Source: a virus. Taken from it: 21,202 nucleotides of DNA. The position numbers were made by a program, and so were the translations under genes. The stretch spans positions 1 to 21,202 of IMG/VR virus record IMGVR_UViG_3300021964_000670; one strand, written 5' to 3'. Every line of letters starts with the position of its first letter. Position 1 is the first letter of the stretch. Below, piece by piece: positions 7,321 through 13,898 of the stretch. The notes below the pieces were generated by a model. That model did not search any database. It was not told the origin of the DNA and was given only the letters and a program-made list of their open reading frames with translations.

Positions 7321-9335
7321 TACTCAACTCTCGGTAAATTAGTAGATGGGTTACCGCCAACTTGTTGTTCAAAACCCCTAAGTTGTGCCTCATACCTAAG
7401 TTCTTCTTTTCTTATTTCCATTTTCATTTGCAATTCTTCACGCTTTAATTGTAATTCAGCATCTTGTTTTTGTTTTTGTAATTGTATGTCAGCTTCCATT
7501 TTTTGTTGTTCAAGTTGCATTTTAATTTGTGCTTCACTTGGTTGTGGTGGTTGTTGTGGTTGTGGTGGCATATCTGCAGGATTTTTAAAGAACCTTGACG
7601 CATCTTTAAATCCAGCAAGTCCTGCCAATTCTGCCAATGTATTTCTGTATTGTTCTAAAGAAACTAATGGATTTTCAGCACCTAATTGTAACAATATCTG
7701 TTCTTGTTTTTGTGCCATTTGATTTAAAAATGCTAGTTTTTCGTTTGTTTGACCACTACCTAAACCTACATTGACTGTAATATCATATTCATGTTTCCAA
7801 TTAGAAGGGTCTATTGGTACAAACTTATTATTTAGCCTTATCATTTGGTCTTTTTTGCCATGATGTAAACATAAAGTTAAAATCAATCTAAATAATTGTT
7901 TTACGCCTGTTTCTGCAAACACTCTTGCAATCATCTCAATCTTACCTTGTGCAGCACTCATTTGTGCAGCAACCGCAGTAGCTGTTGTGCTTTGTAGTGC
8001 ATCTGCATCAAGACCCATAGAGGCTTTTGATAGTCCTGTTTTTTGTTCTTTTAATTGGTCAAGATATTGTAACAATCCATAAGCATTTTGACCTATCATT
8101 TGTGGTTGTAATTGTTGAATGGCATTAGCTTGTCTTACTCGAACAACACCACCTGCCCTTGAATTTAACAAATCATCTATATTAACTTGACCTTCAACAG
8201 CGGCAACTCTTGAATTATTTGTAAGATAAATATTATCTAATAATTGACGCATAACTGTTGATTTAACTAATTGTATGTCCATAACAATTTCAGCTAAACT
8301 TCTACCAATAAGTCTATGTGGCATTAATATTGGTGATAGACAAGCAAATGGTACATGGTCAAAAACTTCATTTTCAACTATTTCTGAACTTTGTCCAAGT
8401 GCAACAACTCTGCGTAATTCAGCAATACCATCACCATCATAATCAGCTTTTATATAAGCCTCGACAACCAATACATCACGCATAGACACATCACTTGTAT
8501 CAGTATCACTTCCACTTTCGATATCTTCAAATCTATTTTGCACTTCATCACTAAAATCTAATTCAGTATATCCAGCGTAACTTTCAACAAGTTCTCTATC
8601 ATAGCCCATTTGGATTAGGTCACTAACTTTCATTGTTGTTCTATGTGCAACAAAATCAGCTTCTTCTAATGATGCTGCTCTTTTTGATACTAAAAATTCT
8701 TCCGGTGGAATATTATCAACTTTAATCATACCACCATAAGATTTTCTTTTTATTACAACATCATGCCTAATATTATTTGCATAACTATCCATTCCTTCCA
8801 TTGACATTTCATCAAATTCATAGGCTTCTATTTCTTCTGAATTTTGTTCTAAAATTTCAACACTATCATCTTGTAATAATAATGTAAGTTCGTCATCTGA
8901 AAGATTTGTGTATGTTTCTTCTTCCATTGTTTCAGTTTCATCATAGTAAACTTTGACAACGCCTAGTTTTTGTAACAACGCATCTTTAAAAAAGTTATGT
9001 AAAATAACAAAACCATTATTTTGACAATTTATGACATAATTTGCGTATGATGTGGCTTGTTCAGCACCTTCAACATCTTCTTCACCACGAGGCATAAACT
9101 TAACAAAATCGTCAGTTTGGGTAAAAGTACGCATAAGGCTTGGCATGATAAATTCAATAGTGTCAGCAACTTCTGTTGTAACAACTTGAGAACGACCTTC
9201 TTGCTCGTTACCATACTTTTCACCCATATAGTAATCCATAGCTTTTATTCTATCTATGCCGTACTCATTATCATAATAGCCATGTGCGTTTTCTATTTCA
9301 TTACGCAACAAAGCCTGAAATTCTAGCTTGTCCAT
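7320..9335 (-). CDS. Portal protein (P22/SU10 type)
   Basis: The 671-aa product has the length and motifs of podovirus-type portals. The N-terminal part contains GRSQVVTTEVADTIE (47-61) followed by FIMPSLMRTF, then EEDVEGAEQATSYANYV and a FFKDALLQKLGVVKVYYDE block, all of which I recognise from this family. The centre has the clip/stem region (VPFACLSPILMPHRLIGRSLAEIVMDIQL, split across about 325-355), and the C-terminal 75 residues form a Gln/Lys/Glu-rich coiled coil that would be the barrel. As a dodecamer at one capsid vertex it would conduct DNA during packaging and ejection. The stop is used by the next gene through TAATG. The start has TAGGAT seven bases upstream, overlapping the stop of the lysine-rich peptide gene. 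Confidence 0.92.
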   Translation of the reverse strand: MDKLEFQALLRNEIENAHGYYDNEYGIDRIKAMDYYMGEKYGNEQEGRSQVVTTEVADTIEFIMPSLMRTFTQTDDFVKFMPRGEEDVEGAEQATSYANYVINCQNNGFVILHNFFKDALLQKLGVVKVYYDETETMEEETYTNLSDDELTLLLQDDSVEILEQNSEEIEAYEFDEMSMEGMDSYANNIRHDVVIKRKSYGGMIKVDNIPPEEFLVSKRAASLEEADFVAHRTTMKVSDLIQMGYDRELVESYAGYTELDFSDEVQNRFEDIESGSDTDTSDVSMRDVLVVEAYIKADYDGDGIAELRRVVALGQSSEIVENEVFDHVPFACLSPILMPHRLIGRSLAEIVMDIQLVKSTVMRQLLDNIYLTNNSRVAAVEGQVNIDDLLNSRAGGVVRVRQANAIQQLQPQMIGQNAYGLLQYLDQLKEQKTGLSKASMGLDADALQSTTATAVAAQMSAAQGKIEMIARVFAETGVKQLFRLILTLCLHHGKKDQMIRLNNKFVPIDPSNWKHEYDITVNVGLGSGQTNEKLAFLNQMAQKQEQILLQLGAENPLVSLEQYRNTLAELAGLAGFKDASRFFKNPADMPPQPQQPPQPSEAQIKMQLEQQKMEADIQLQKQKQDAELQLKREELQMKMEIRKEELRYEAQLRGFEQQVGGNPSTNLPRVE

Positions 9336-9343
9336 TAAAAATC

Positions 9344-9448
9344 CTATTTAGTAGTTTTTTTCTTTGCAGGTTTTTTCTTAGTTTCAACAGGCTTTTTAGT
9401 TTCTTTTTTAGCTTGTTTTTCCATTTCTAATACTTGACTTCTTTGCAT
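9344..9448 (-). CDS. Lysine-rich 34-aa peptide
   Basis: A short frame codes for a peptide opening MQRSQVLEMEKQAKKE and continuing as a Lys/Thr/Pro-rich tail (KKPAKKKTTK at the end), with 14 lysines in 34 residues. Its TAG stop lies within the ribosome binding site of the portal gene, the same arrangement used by the two small genes before it, and AGGG stands about nine bases before its ATG. That packing supports real translation. The tail resembles the C-terminal tails of linker histones or small DNA-condensing peptides in composition only. A role in neutralising packaged DNA is speculation. Confidence 0.6.
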   Translation of the reverse strand: MQRSQVLEMEKQAKKETKKPVETKKKPAKKKTTK

Positions 9449-9452
9449 TGTA

Positions 9453-9566
9453 TTACCCTATAATTATAATTAATAAAAGTATTCCAATAATGCCACCTAA
9501 TGTAGCATCAATGTAATCCCATGAATGACCCTTGATATACTCAATAATGTTTTGTATTTTTTCCAT
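9453..9566 (-). CDS. 37-aa single-pass membrane peptide
   Basis: The frame has a near-ideal ribosome binding site (TAGGAGAAAACA before ATG 9566), and the TAG of the upstream 85-aa gene forms the first bases of that site. The peptide has an amphipathic N-terminal half (MEKIQNIIEYIKGHSWDYID) and a hydrophobic C-terminal half made of Gly, Ile and Leu ending in IIIIG, which is enough for one membrane span. It lies between the large terminase and the portal. It could be a very small holin-like peptide or a membrane factor in assembly. No family is recognised, and small size leaves the function open. Confidence 0.7.
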   Translation of the reverse strand: MEKIQNIIEYIKGHSWDYIDATLGGIIGILLLIIIIG

Positions 9567-9575
9567 TGTTTTCTC

Positions 9576-9833
9576 CTAATTTAACTCTGATATGTCTGGT
9601 CTTATATCTACTGTTCTTAGTTTTTCAATAAATTCTTCACTTGAACCACCACTTCTATAAAAAGTATAGGCGGCAGCTGCCAAACAAACCTCTGTTAATA
9701 ATTCAAAACTATCAAGATGTTTGTTCATTTTTTCTAGTTCTACAATTAAATGTTCTAATAAAGCATGGGTAACAGGATTATCTGCCTCAAACTCGTGTTC
9801 AGGCATAAATACTATATCTTTTATGTTATCCAT
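9576..9833 (-). CDS. Hypothetical 85-aa protein downstream of the large terminase
   Basis: The start lies inside the last codons of the large terminase (13-base overlap, ATGGATAACATAA read in two frames) with AAGGAC eight bases upstream. The protein is acidic with a helical centre (VTHALLEHLIVELEKMNKH, residues about 21-39), an Ala-rich hydrophobic patch (EVCLAAAAYTFYRSGG) and the C-terminal segment EEFIEKLRTVDIRPD. The hydrophobic patch is too short and interrupted for a confident membrane helix. I do not recognise it. The overlap indicates obligate co-expression with the terminase, and its length resembles small head-assembly proteins, but this is context only. Confidence 0.75.
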   Translation of the reverse strand: MDNIKDIVFMPEHEFEADNPVTHALLEHLIVELEKMNKHLDSFELLTEVCLAAAAYTFYRSGGSSEEFIEKLRTVDIRPDISELN

Positions 9834-11224
9834 GAATTGTCCTTATATGATATTGGTTTATTCCAATTATGTTGTGTTCCACGCACACTTGCTACAAATG
9901 ATTGTTGTGCAAAGGTTAAGCAAAACGCATCAGCTAAGTCACATGAACGCCCACCTAATCTTTTTTTAAACTCATCTTTGGCTTCAACTTTAACTTTACC
10001 ATTTGATGTAAATTTAAAACGAGGTGCTATAAGTTCTTCAATTAACTTATCATCTTGAACTAAGTAAACATCACGACCCTCAAACCATTCTCTAGCCTTA
10101 AACCATAGTTCATCACGCAAACGCATATATTTTTCACGCATACTAGGGCTTTCACTTACTTGTATGGGTCTTGCTGGTAAATCTAATTCAGTCAATCTTG
10201 AACAAACACCACTACCAATACCAATGCTATCAACCATTATGTCAGTTGGTCTATCTTTATAACTGCACATTTCATACTCTTGCACAACCAAACCAACAGT
10301 TTCCATTAGGTCTTTACCTTGCCATGATTTAATAGGTTCAGTAACTTCATTGCCACGCCTTTTACATAAAGCCGTTCTATCACTACCAAAGGCGGCAACA
10401 TCTAAACCCCAAACAACCGGTGTATATGGGTCAACTTGTATATCTCTTTTCAAGGCACTATCCACCATATAAAGAGGAATAACAGTATCATCTTCTGCTC
10501 TTGGAAACTCGCCAAGAACTCTAACCCTATAAACATTCGATTCATCACCATATTTAAGTGACATATCCTCAATATATTCATCTGATACTTGTGAACTATC
10601 TGAACACGCAACAGTCATTAATTTCCATCTATCACGCATAGCGGCAAAAGCATTAAAAAAATAACCACTTGTTCGTGTTGGGTTACCGGTCATAACAACT
10701 TTTGCATTTGGCGTTGATAAAGAACCTTCACCAACCTCAAATATCATATCGTCAACACCACTAGCCTCATCAATAATAAAAAGTAAGTTGTCACTATGAA
10801 AACCTTGTAATGCTTCTGGGTTTTCACGCCTTGATACACGAGCAACAGCATAACTATCACTTGCACCTTCAAGGTTGATTTTGTCGTTCTTCATTTCTAA
10901 TTGATTATAAAATGCTTCCGGTAATTGACGACCCCATTTTTTTACTTCTGCCCACAATACATCAGATAGTTGGTGTGCTGTGTTTGCAGTACATATTACT
11001 TTGCATGGGTGTCTTGTAAGTAGCCACCATAATATTAACCAAGATAAAACAGCAGTCTTACCAACACCATGTCCTGACTTAACTGCATTTCTAGGATTGT
11101 TTTGAACATTGTATAAAAATTCTTTTTGCCACTTTTCAGGCTTAACATTCAACATTGTTTCAACAAACATTACAGGGTCAGATGCTAAATCTTCTATAAT
11201 TTCTTCTAGTTCTGTAGTTGACAT
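9821..11224 (-). CDS. terL: Terminase large subunit (packaging ATPase and nuclease)
   Basis: The protein is 467 aa when started at ATG 11224, which has AAGGAA seven bases upstream. A longer reading from 11254 adds ten residues without such a site. The ATPase half has Walker A KSGHGVGKT (49-57), Walker B LLFIIDEA (147-154) and the coupling motif TGNPT (179-183). The nuclease half has the RNase-H-like acidic residues Asp275 in GLDVAAFGSDRTAL, Asp332 in VDSIGIGSG and Asp432 in DLADAF. All the residues needed for DNA translocation and cleavage are present and the length is normal. It would act on the portal with the small terminase. Its leader region is the repeat-rich segment 11225-11521. The small terminase lies about 1.1 kb upstream, separated by the moron. 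Confidence 0.95.
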   Translation of the reverse strand: MSTTELEEIIEDLASDPVMFVETMLNVKPEKWQKEFLYNVQNNPRNAVKSGHGVGKTAVLSWLILWWLLTRHPCKVICTANTAHQLSDVLWAEVKKWGRQLPEAFYNQLEMKNDKINLEGASDSYAVARVSRRENPEALQGFHSDNLLFIIDEASGVDDMIFEVGEGSLSTPNAKVVMTGNPTRTSGYFFNAFAAMRDRWKLMTVACSDSSQVSDEYIEDMSLKYGDESNVYRVRVLGEFPRAEDDTVIPLYMVDSALKRDIQVDPYTPVVWGLDVAAFGSDRTALCKRRGNEVTEPIKSWQGKDLMETVGLVVQEYEMCSYKDRPTDIMVDSIGIGSGVCSRLTELDLPARPIQVSESPSMREKYMRLRDELWFKAREWFEGRDVYLVQDDKLIEELIAPRFKFTSNGKVKVEAKDEFKKRLGGRSCDLADAFCLTFAQQSFVASVRGTQHNWNKPISYKDNSWIT

Positions 11225-11238
11225 AAAATTCCTTTTTT

Positions 11239-11299
11239 GGTGTAGATAGGACAAAAATGGATAGTTTTCGAAAAACCTACCTACACCACCTCAAGAGGT
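11239..11299. repeat. Inverted repeats immediately upstream of terL
   Basis: GGTGTAGATAGG (11239-11250) and CCTACCTACACC (11276-11287) form a 12-bp inverted repeat with one mismatch around a 25-base AT-rich loop. Directly beside it is ACCTC-AA-GAGGT (11288-11299), a perfect 5-bp inverted repeat. Neither is followed by a T-run suited to a terminator. They lie in the untranslated leader of the large terminase gene. A regulatory or packaging-related role is possible but unproven. Confidence 0.6.
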
Positions 11300-11304
11300 A
11301 ATAA

Positions 11305-11393
11305 TTGTTGTGCTTCCATTTTTTTTTGGTGCTTCTTCTTATTGTTAATTGGGGGAGAGTTGCACAACAAACACCATTTGACCATATTTGGTG
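11305..11393. repeat. Second pair of inverted repeats in the terL-moron gap
   Basis: TTGTTGTGC (11305-11313) and GCACAACAA (11362-11370) are a perfect 9-bp inverted repeat 48 bases apart. CACCA (11372-11376) and TGGTG (11389-11393) make another. The whole stretch 11225-11521, about 300 bases, has no convincing gene. It holds these repeats, recurrent TTTGGTG/CACCA words in both directions and promoter-like elements for both flanking units. Confidence 0.5.
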
Positions 11394-11412
11394 ATTTGAG
11401 AGAGTTTGTCAA
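11384..11412 (-). promoter_or_regulatory. Candidate leftward promoter for terL
   Basis: Read leftward, a consensus -35 box TTGACA (11412-11407) is followed after 17 bases by AAATAT (11389-11384), a weak -10. It would transcribe the inverted repeats and the large terminase operon. The perfect -35 and spacing support it. The poor -10 is the weakness. Confidence 0.35.
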
Positions 11413-11460
11413 CACCATATATAGTAATAAAAATAATTGAAAAAATTTTTATATTTTGTA

Positions 11461-11477
11461 TTGACTTATATTGTCAA
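11461..11477. promoter_or_regulatory. Operator-like inverted repeat TTGAC-N7-GTCAA
   Basis: TTGACTTATATTGTCAA has perfect 5-bp half sites around seven bases. A near-identical element (CTGACATATATTGTCAA, 15 of 17 the same) lies at 20246-20262. Here it overlaps the -35 region of the moron promoter, the usual place for a repressor site. One explanation not requiring a repressor is that both copies are only -35 boxes, but the conserved seven-base centre argues for more. Confidence 0.5.
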
Positions 11478-11498
11478 TAGATGTAGTTTGTCTATATT
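11471..11498 (+). promoter_or_regulatory. Candidate promoter of the moron operon
   Basis: TTGTCA (11471-11476) and TATATT (11493-11498) are spaced 16 bases apart, a good match to a housekeeping promoter. Transcription would begin near 11505, about 17 bases before the first small gene, leaving room for the GGAG ribosome binding site at 11512-11515. Confidence 0.5.
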
Positions 11499-11521
11499 GT
11501 TAATTAATTATGGAGAAATAA

Positions 11522-11596
11522 ATGAATGATGAATTAGAATATATACTTATAGTGGCTATATCAATAGCCACTTATTTACAATTTATAGGAGTGTAA
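11522..11596 (+). CDS. 24-aa hydrophobic peptide, first moron gene
   Basis: A GGAG site seven bases upstream precedes ATG 11522. The peptide has a short acidic head (MNDELEY) and then a continuous hydrophobic segment (ILIVAISIATYLQFIGV) long enough to span a membrane. Its last codons, GGAGTG, form the ribosome binding site of the next gene, whose ATG is two bases past this stop, so the two are coupled. Its tiny size leaves function unknown. A membrane peptide in a moron could alter the host envelope or exclude other phages, but that is speculation. The clear binding site and coupling make it likely to be translated. Confidence 0.6.
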   Translation: MNDELEYILIVAISIATYLQFIGV

Positions 11597-11597
11597 T

Positions 11598-11792
11598 ATG
11601 AAAGTTGGACAAACTTTAACTATAAAGCATGGTGGCAATCAATATGGTGGTGGTCAGGCTTTTTTTACAATTAATAAGATAACTAAGCATGGGAATATTT
11701 ATGGCGTTAAATATTCTACAAAAAATAATAAAGTTTTTAATAAAAATCATAAATTAGACAAGGAGAGTGTAATATGTCAAAAAGACAAATAA
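11598..11792 (+). CDS. 64-aa basic protein, second moron gene
   Basis: The start has AGGAG eight bases upstream, shared with the end of the preceding peptide gene. The product is small, basic and glycine/asparagine-rich, opening MKVGQTLTIKHGGNQYGGGQ and followed by alternating strand-like segments (AFFTINKITKHGNIYGVKYSTKN, split around residue 35), suggesting a compact beta-barrel or SH3-like fold. No motif is recognised. It overlaps the third gene by 19 bases. A nucleic-acid-binding role is possible from charge and beta pattern, but this is weak inference. Confidence 0.72.
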   Translation: MKVGQTLTIKHGGNQYGGGQAFFTINKITKHGNIYGVKYSTKNNKVFNKNHKLDKESVICQKDK

Positions 11793-11926
11793 AGCCAAAA
11801 ACCGCAAAAGGCAAAAAATTTTCACATAGACCACAACGAGCAGTAAACTCGATTTGGGTTGAGAAAGATTACTATGATGAAAAACAAGACCGGTGGCGTG
11901 GTAAGTGGTATGGCTTACCAAGATAA
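11774..11926 (+). CDS. 50-aa very basic Trp-rich protein, third moron gene
   Basis: The frame starts at ATG 11774 inside the previous gene with an excellent AAGGAG site. It opens MSKRQIKPKTAKGKKF, is strongly basic, and ends with a Trp-rich segment (DRWRGKWYGLPR). The intrinsic terminator begins seven bases after its stop, which marks it as the last gene of the unit. It has no recognised domain. The composition suits a nucleic-acid or ribosome-binding peptide. The evidence for translation is the binding site, the fitted overlap and the terminator. Confidence 0.65.
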   Translation: MSKRQIKPKTAKGKKFSHRPQRAVNSIWVEKDYYDEKQDRWRGKWYGLPR

Positions 11927-11932
11927 TAAATT

Positions 11933-11957
11933 AAGGGGGTTTTTAGCCCCCTTTTTT
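11933..11957 (+). terminator. Intrinsic terminator of the moron
   Basis: AAGGGGG and CCCCCTT pair perfectly around a seven-base loop and are followed by a T-run, the classic rightward intrinsic terminator. It would stop moron transcription before the oppositely oriented 67-aa gene. Read leftward the tail is poor in T, so late leftward transcription may pass. Confidence 0.9.
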
Positions 11958-12159
11958 ATTTTTGATTAGGGTCTAAATATCCTAGTTCAATGTCCTTTTT
12001 ATTTGCTTCTTCAAAGAACACCCAAAACTCATTAATATTTTCTTCAAGAACTAACATTTCTTCATCAGATATAGCATCATCTGTTTGTTGTATATATCCA
12101 CCGCTTGTAATTAAATCACGACCTTTTTGAAATATTTTAACTAAATCTTTTTTTAACAT
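11956..12159 (-). CDS. Hypothetical 67-aa acidic protein
   Basis: A 67-residue protein with an AAGGAC site eight bases before ATG 12159. It has a basic start (MLKKDLVKIFQKGRDLITSGG) and an acidic helical second half (DEEMLVLEENINEFWVFFEE). The stop abuts the T-run of the rightward moron terminator, and its own start is preceded by the G-rich non-coding element. No family is recognised. It lies after the small terminase and before the moron, so it may belong to a packaging operon that the moron interrupts. It could also be part of the inserted segment. Confidence 0.65.
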   Translation of the reverse strand: MLKKDLVKIFQKGRDLITSGGYIQQTDDAISDEEMLVLEENINEFWVFFEEANKKDIELGYLDPNQK

Positions 12160-12258
12160 TTTATTGTCCTTATATTTCGATAAAAAATAATTTTCTATCT
12201 TCTATACACTTAACGAATAAAACACAAATTTTGTCGGAAATTTTTTTAAAATAATTTT

Positions 12259-12320
12259 AGTATAGGTAGGGGTATAATCATTATTACCGCTAGGGGGCGG
12301 CACAAAATCAATGGGGGGTG
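12259..12320. other. G-rich element next to the small terminase gene
   Basis: In otherwise very AT-rich DNA this stretch contains AGTATAGGTAGGGGTATAA, then CCGC-TAGGGG-GCGG (an inverted 4-bp repeat, 12287-12300) and then a six-G tract (12313-12318). TATAGGTAGG resembles the arms of the inverted repeat before terL (TGTAGATAGG and TGTAGGTAGG). The 186-base gap 12160-12345 has no gene. Its place beside the terminase genes suggests a packaging start (cos or pac) or a control site. This is not demonstrated. Confidence 0.4.
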
Positions 12321-12345
12321 TCTAAAACATATATAATTATTCTAT

Positions 12346-12726
12346 TTAGTCACCATCTATTTCTTCAGGGGTGACATCTATAACATCACCTTTTTTTATA
12401 TCTTCTTTTTTATAATTCCTTATGCGTTCCGAGATGGTACTTATAGACTTAACAAGACTATCTGCTTTTATATTTAATTGGCTTTGCTGTGGGAACAGGA
12501 ACGCAAACTTACTTATATCTCTTATGTCATTAGTTAATGCGTCATTGATTAGTTCATGTAATTGCGGCTTATTCTTTCTTGTACTCATTTCTTCTAAGGC
12601 ATAAGAAAAATTTCTTCTCAAGATATCGTATGCACCCTTTCTTTGTTTATTTGTCACACTTCCCTTTGGTCTACCAGCTTTTCTTTTTGTTCTTGTTTTG
12701 TTCTCATTTTGTTCTTTTATTGACAT
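12346..12726 (-). CDS. terS: Probable terminase small subunit
   Basis: The 126-aa protein has a basic N-terminus with the AT-hook-like sequence KAGRPKGSVTNKQRK (16-30), which commonly opens small terminase subunits of this phage type. A helical body (AYDILRRNFSYALEEM, LHELINDALTNDIRDISKFAFLF) and an acidic tail (DVIDVTPEEIDGD) follow. Small terminases bind the packaging site with an N-terminal DNA-binding part and oligomerise through central helices, which fits. It lies upstream of terL on the same strand, beside a G-rich candidate packaging element. The start at 12726 has AGGAC eight bases upstream. A DNA-binding regulator is the alternative. Confidence 0.6.
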   Translation of the reverse strand: MSIKEQNENKTRTKRKAGRPKGSVTNKQRKGAYDILRRNFSYALEEMSTRKNKPQLHELINDALTNDIRDISKFAFLFPQQSQLNIKADSLVKSISTISERIRNYKKEDIKKGDVIDVTPEEIDGD

Positions 12727-12813
12727 TTTTTGTCCTGTTTTTGCCTAATTTGTGTTGGTGTTCGTGTGGACGCACCTTTTCACAATAATAAATAACCTAA
12801 CTCATTGTTTTAT

Positions 12814-12842
12814 AAATAACACATAATAATTAATTTAGTCAA
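12814..12842 (-). promoter_or_regulatory. Candidate promoter for the small terminase gene
   Basis: Read leftward, TTGACT (12842-12837) and TTATTT (12819-12814) are 17 bases apart within a 141-base AT-rich gap. A hairpin (GGTG..CGT / ACG..CACC, 12757-12776) lies between this promoter and the gene. The -35 is good and the -10 is weak. Confidence 0.4.
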
Positions 12843-12867
12843 AATAATATATTAAATTCAATTAATC

Positions 12868-13350
12868 TTAATTAATTCCTAAATAAAATTCACTTAATAT
12901 ATTTAAACATACCTTGAACACATCAAACCCACTTGTAGCCCTTATATTTACGTTCTTAGCACTATTTTTTACATTTTTATCCCATAACACTACATCATCT
13001 ACAAACCCTCTTAAATCACTTGGTAATGACTTTCTTGCCTTCTCATACATTTGTCTATGATGTTCCTGATGTTCGTTTGATGTAAGTGACGGAATAGACC
13101 CTCCACCTAATCGTTCTTTATATTTTGGTATGATAGATGTTTTCTCATGCCCAATATAATATGATGTGTAGTACATAGTTGCAGCTTGATATTGTTCGTT
13201 ATTAATTTCTTTCCTTTGATAATATCTATCGTAAACACTTGAGCCTCTATTTCTTAATCGTTTCTTCCCTGCCTTAATTGTTTCTTCTAATACAAATATG
13301 TTTTCCGGTTTTCTGATTTGTTCCTTCGTTGGTTTTATATCTTTACCCAT
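12868..13350 (-). CDS. Hypothetical 160-aa basic phage protein
   Basis: A strong AAGGAGG site sits at the end of the upstream gene and the start shares a base with that gene's stop (TAATG). The protein is basic and helical. A first part contains ETIKAGKKRLRNRGSSVYDRYYQR (split around residue 35) and a tyrosine-rich stretch (YYTSYYIGHEK). A second part contains SLPSDLRGFVDDVVLWDK, and the C-terminal helix has FDVFKVCLNILSEFYLG. The layout of an AG-R-LR segment followed later by LRGFVDDVV is faintly like late-gene regulators or the DUF6456-type proteins of alphaproteobacterial phages, but I cannot establish that. Its place just upstream of the small terminase and late operon would suit a late-gene activator. 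Confidence 0.72.
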   Translation of the reverse strand: MGKDIKPTKEQIRKPENIFVLEETIKAGKKRLRNRGSSVYDRYYQRKEINNEQYQAATMYYTSYYIGHEKTSIIPKYKERLGGGSIPSLTSNEHQEHHRQMYEKARKSLPSDLRGFVDDVVLWDKNVKNSAKNVNIRATSGFDVFKVCLNILSEFYLGIN

Positions 13351-13898
13351 TAGACCTCCTTGTTGTGACTAAATACAAACCCCAATTCAGTAAGTGCCTC
13401 TATATAGCGTTCATCAGTAAAAATGCGTCTATTGTTATGTATCATTGGTGCTAGTGATTTTATAGCTAAATTTACATCATGTGGAAACATAGATTGCCAT
13501 TTAGATTTTAACTCATCATCATAGTAAAGTGTTTCATTAGGTGGATTAAATCGTGTGCCTTTAGGTAGTTCCCATTTTTCATAGAGTTCACCATATTTAT
13601 TCATCTTATTAAACCCTTCTACATATTGTATCATTCTATTTATATTAGGCATGAAGTCCTCACTCTTGCCACCAACATGATGTGTGATTATATAGTTCTT
13701 AAATGACCTTAAATAATCATTAAAATCATCAATCTCGTCAAATGGTGGTATCATATCATTCAACACATCAGATACATCTCTTATGTATGTTGCTATATCA
13801 TTTTCAGTCTTATTGCCAAAACTATAATGTAGTCCAATACCTTCTCCAATTAGTATATCCATTATAGCGTGTTTTCTTGTTTTTGCATCACTATCCAT
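13350..13898 (-). CDS. Hypothetical 182-aa phage protein
   Basis: The protein is mainly helical with aromatic residues spread throughout and no membrane segment or recognisable catalytic motif. Landmarks are DILIGEGIGLHYSFGNKTEND (split near residue 20), FNDYLRSFKNYIITHHVGG and TRFNPPNETLYYDDELKSKW. It overlaps the upstream 75-aa gene by eight bases and the downstream gene by one, so the three form one translational unit. The upstream site AAGGAAAA lies inside the previous frame at a somewhat long distance, consistent with coupling. No family is recognised. Position between the replication/modification genes and the packaging genes gives no firm clue. Confidence 0.7.
   Translation of the reverse strand: MDSDAKTRKHAIMDILIGEGIGLHYSFGNKTENDIATYIRDVSDVLNDMIPPFDEIDDFNDYLRSFKNYIITHHVGGKSEDFMPNINRMIQYVEGFNKMNKYGELYEKWELPKGTRFNPPNETLYYDDELKSKWQSMFPHDVNLAIKSLAPMIHNNRRIFTDERYIEALTELGFVFSHNKEV

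Noticed and set aside
9057-9326. Rightward 89-codon frame opposite the portal N-terminus
   Set aside because: Antisense shadow of the portal gene, with no ribosome binding site.
11283-11321. 12-codon leftward frame in the terL leader as a leader peptide
   Set aside because: No ribosome binding site, an A-run directly before the ATG, and no sign of attenuation codons.
12757-12776. Hairpin GGTG..CGT/ACG..CACC followed by TTTT as a rightward terminator
   Set aside because: No rightward gene precedes it, and the stem has a two-base bulge. At most it is a leader structure of the small terminase transcript.
12868-13350. Assignment of the 160-aa protein to a named late regulator family
   Set aside because: Only a loose pattern resemblance was seen, so it is left as hypothetical.
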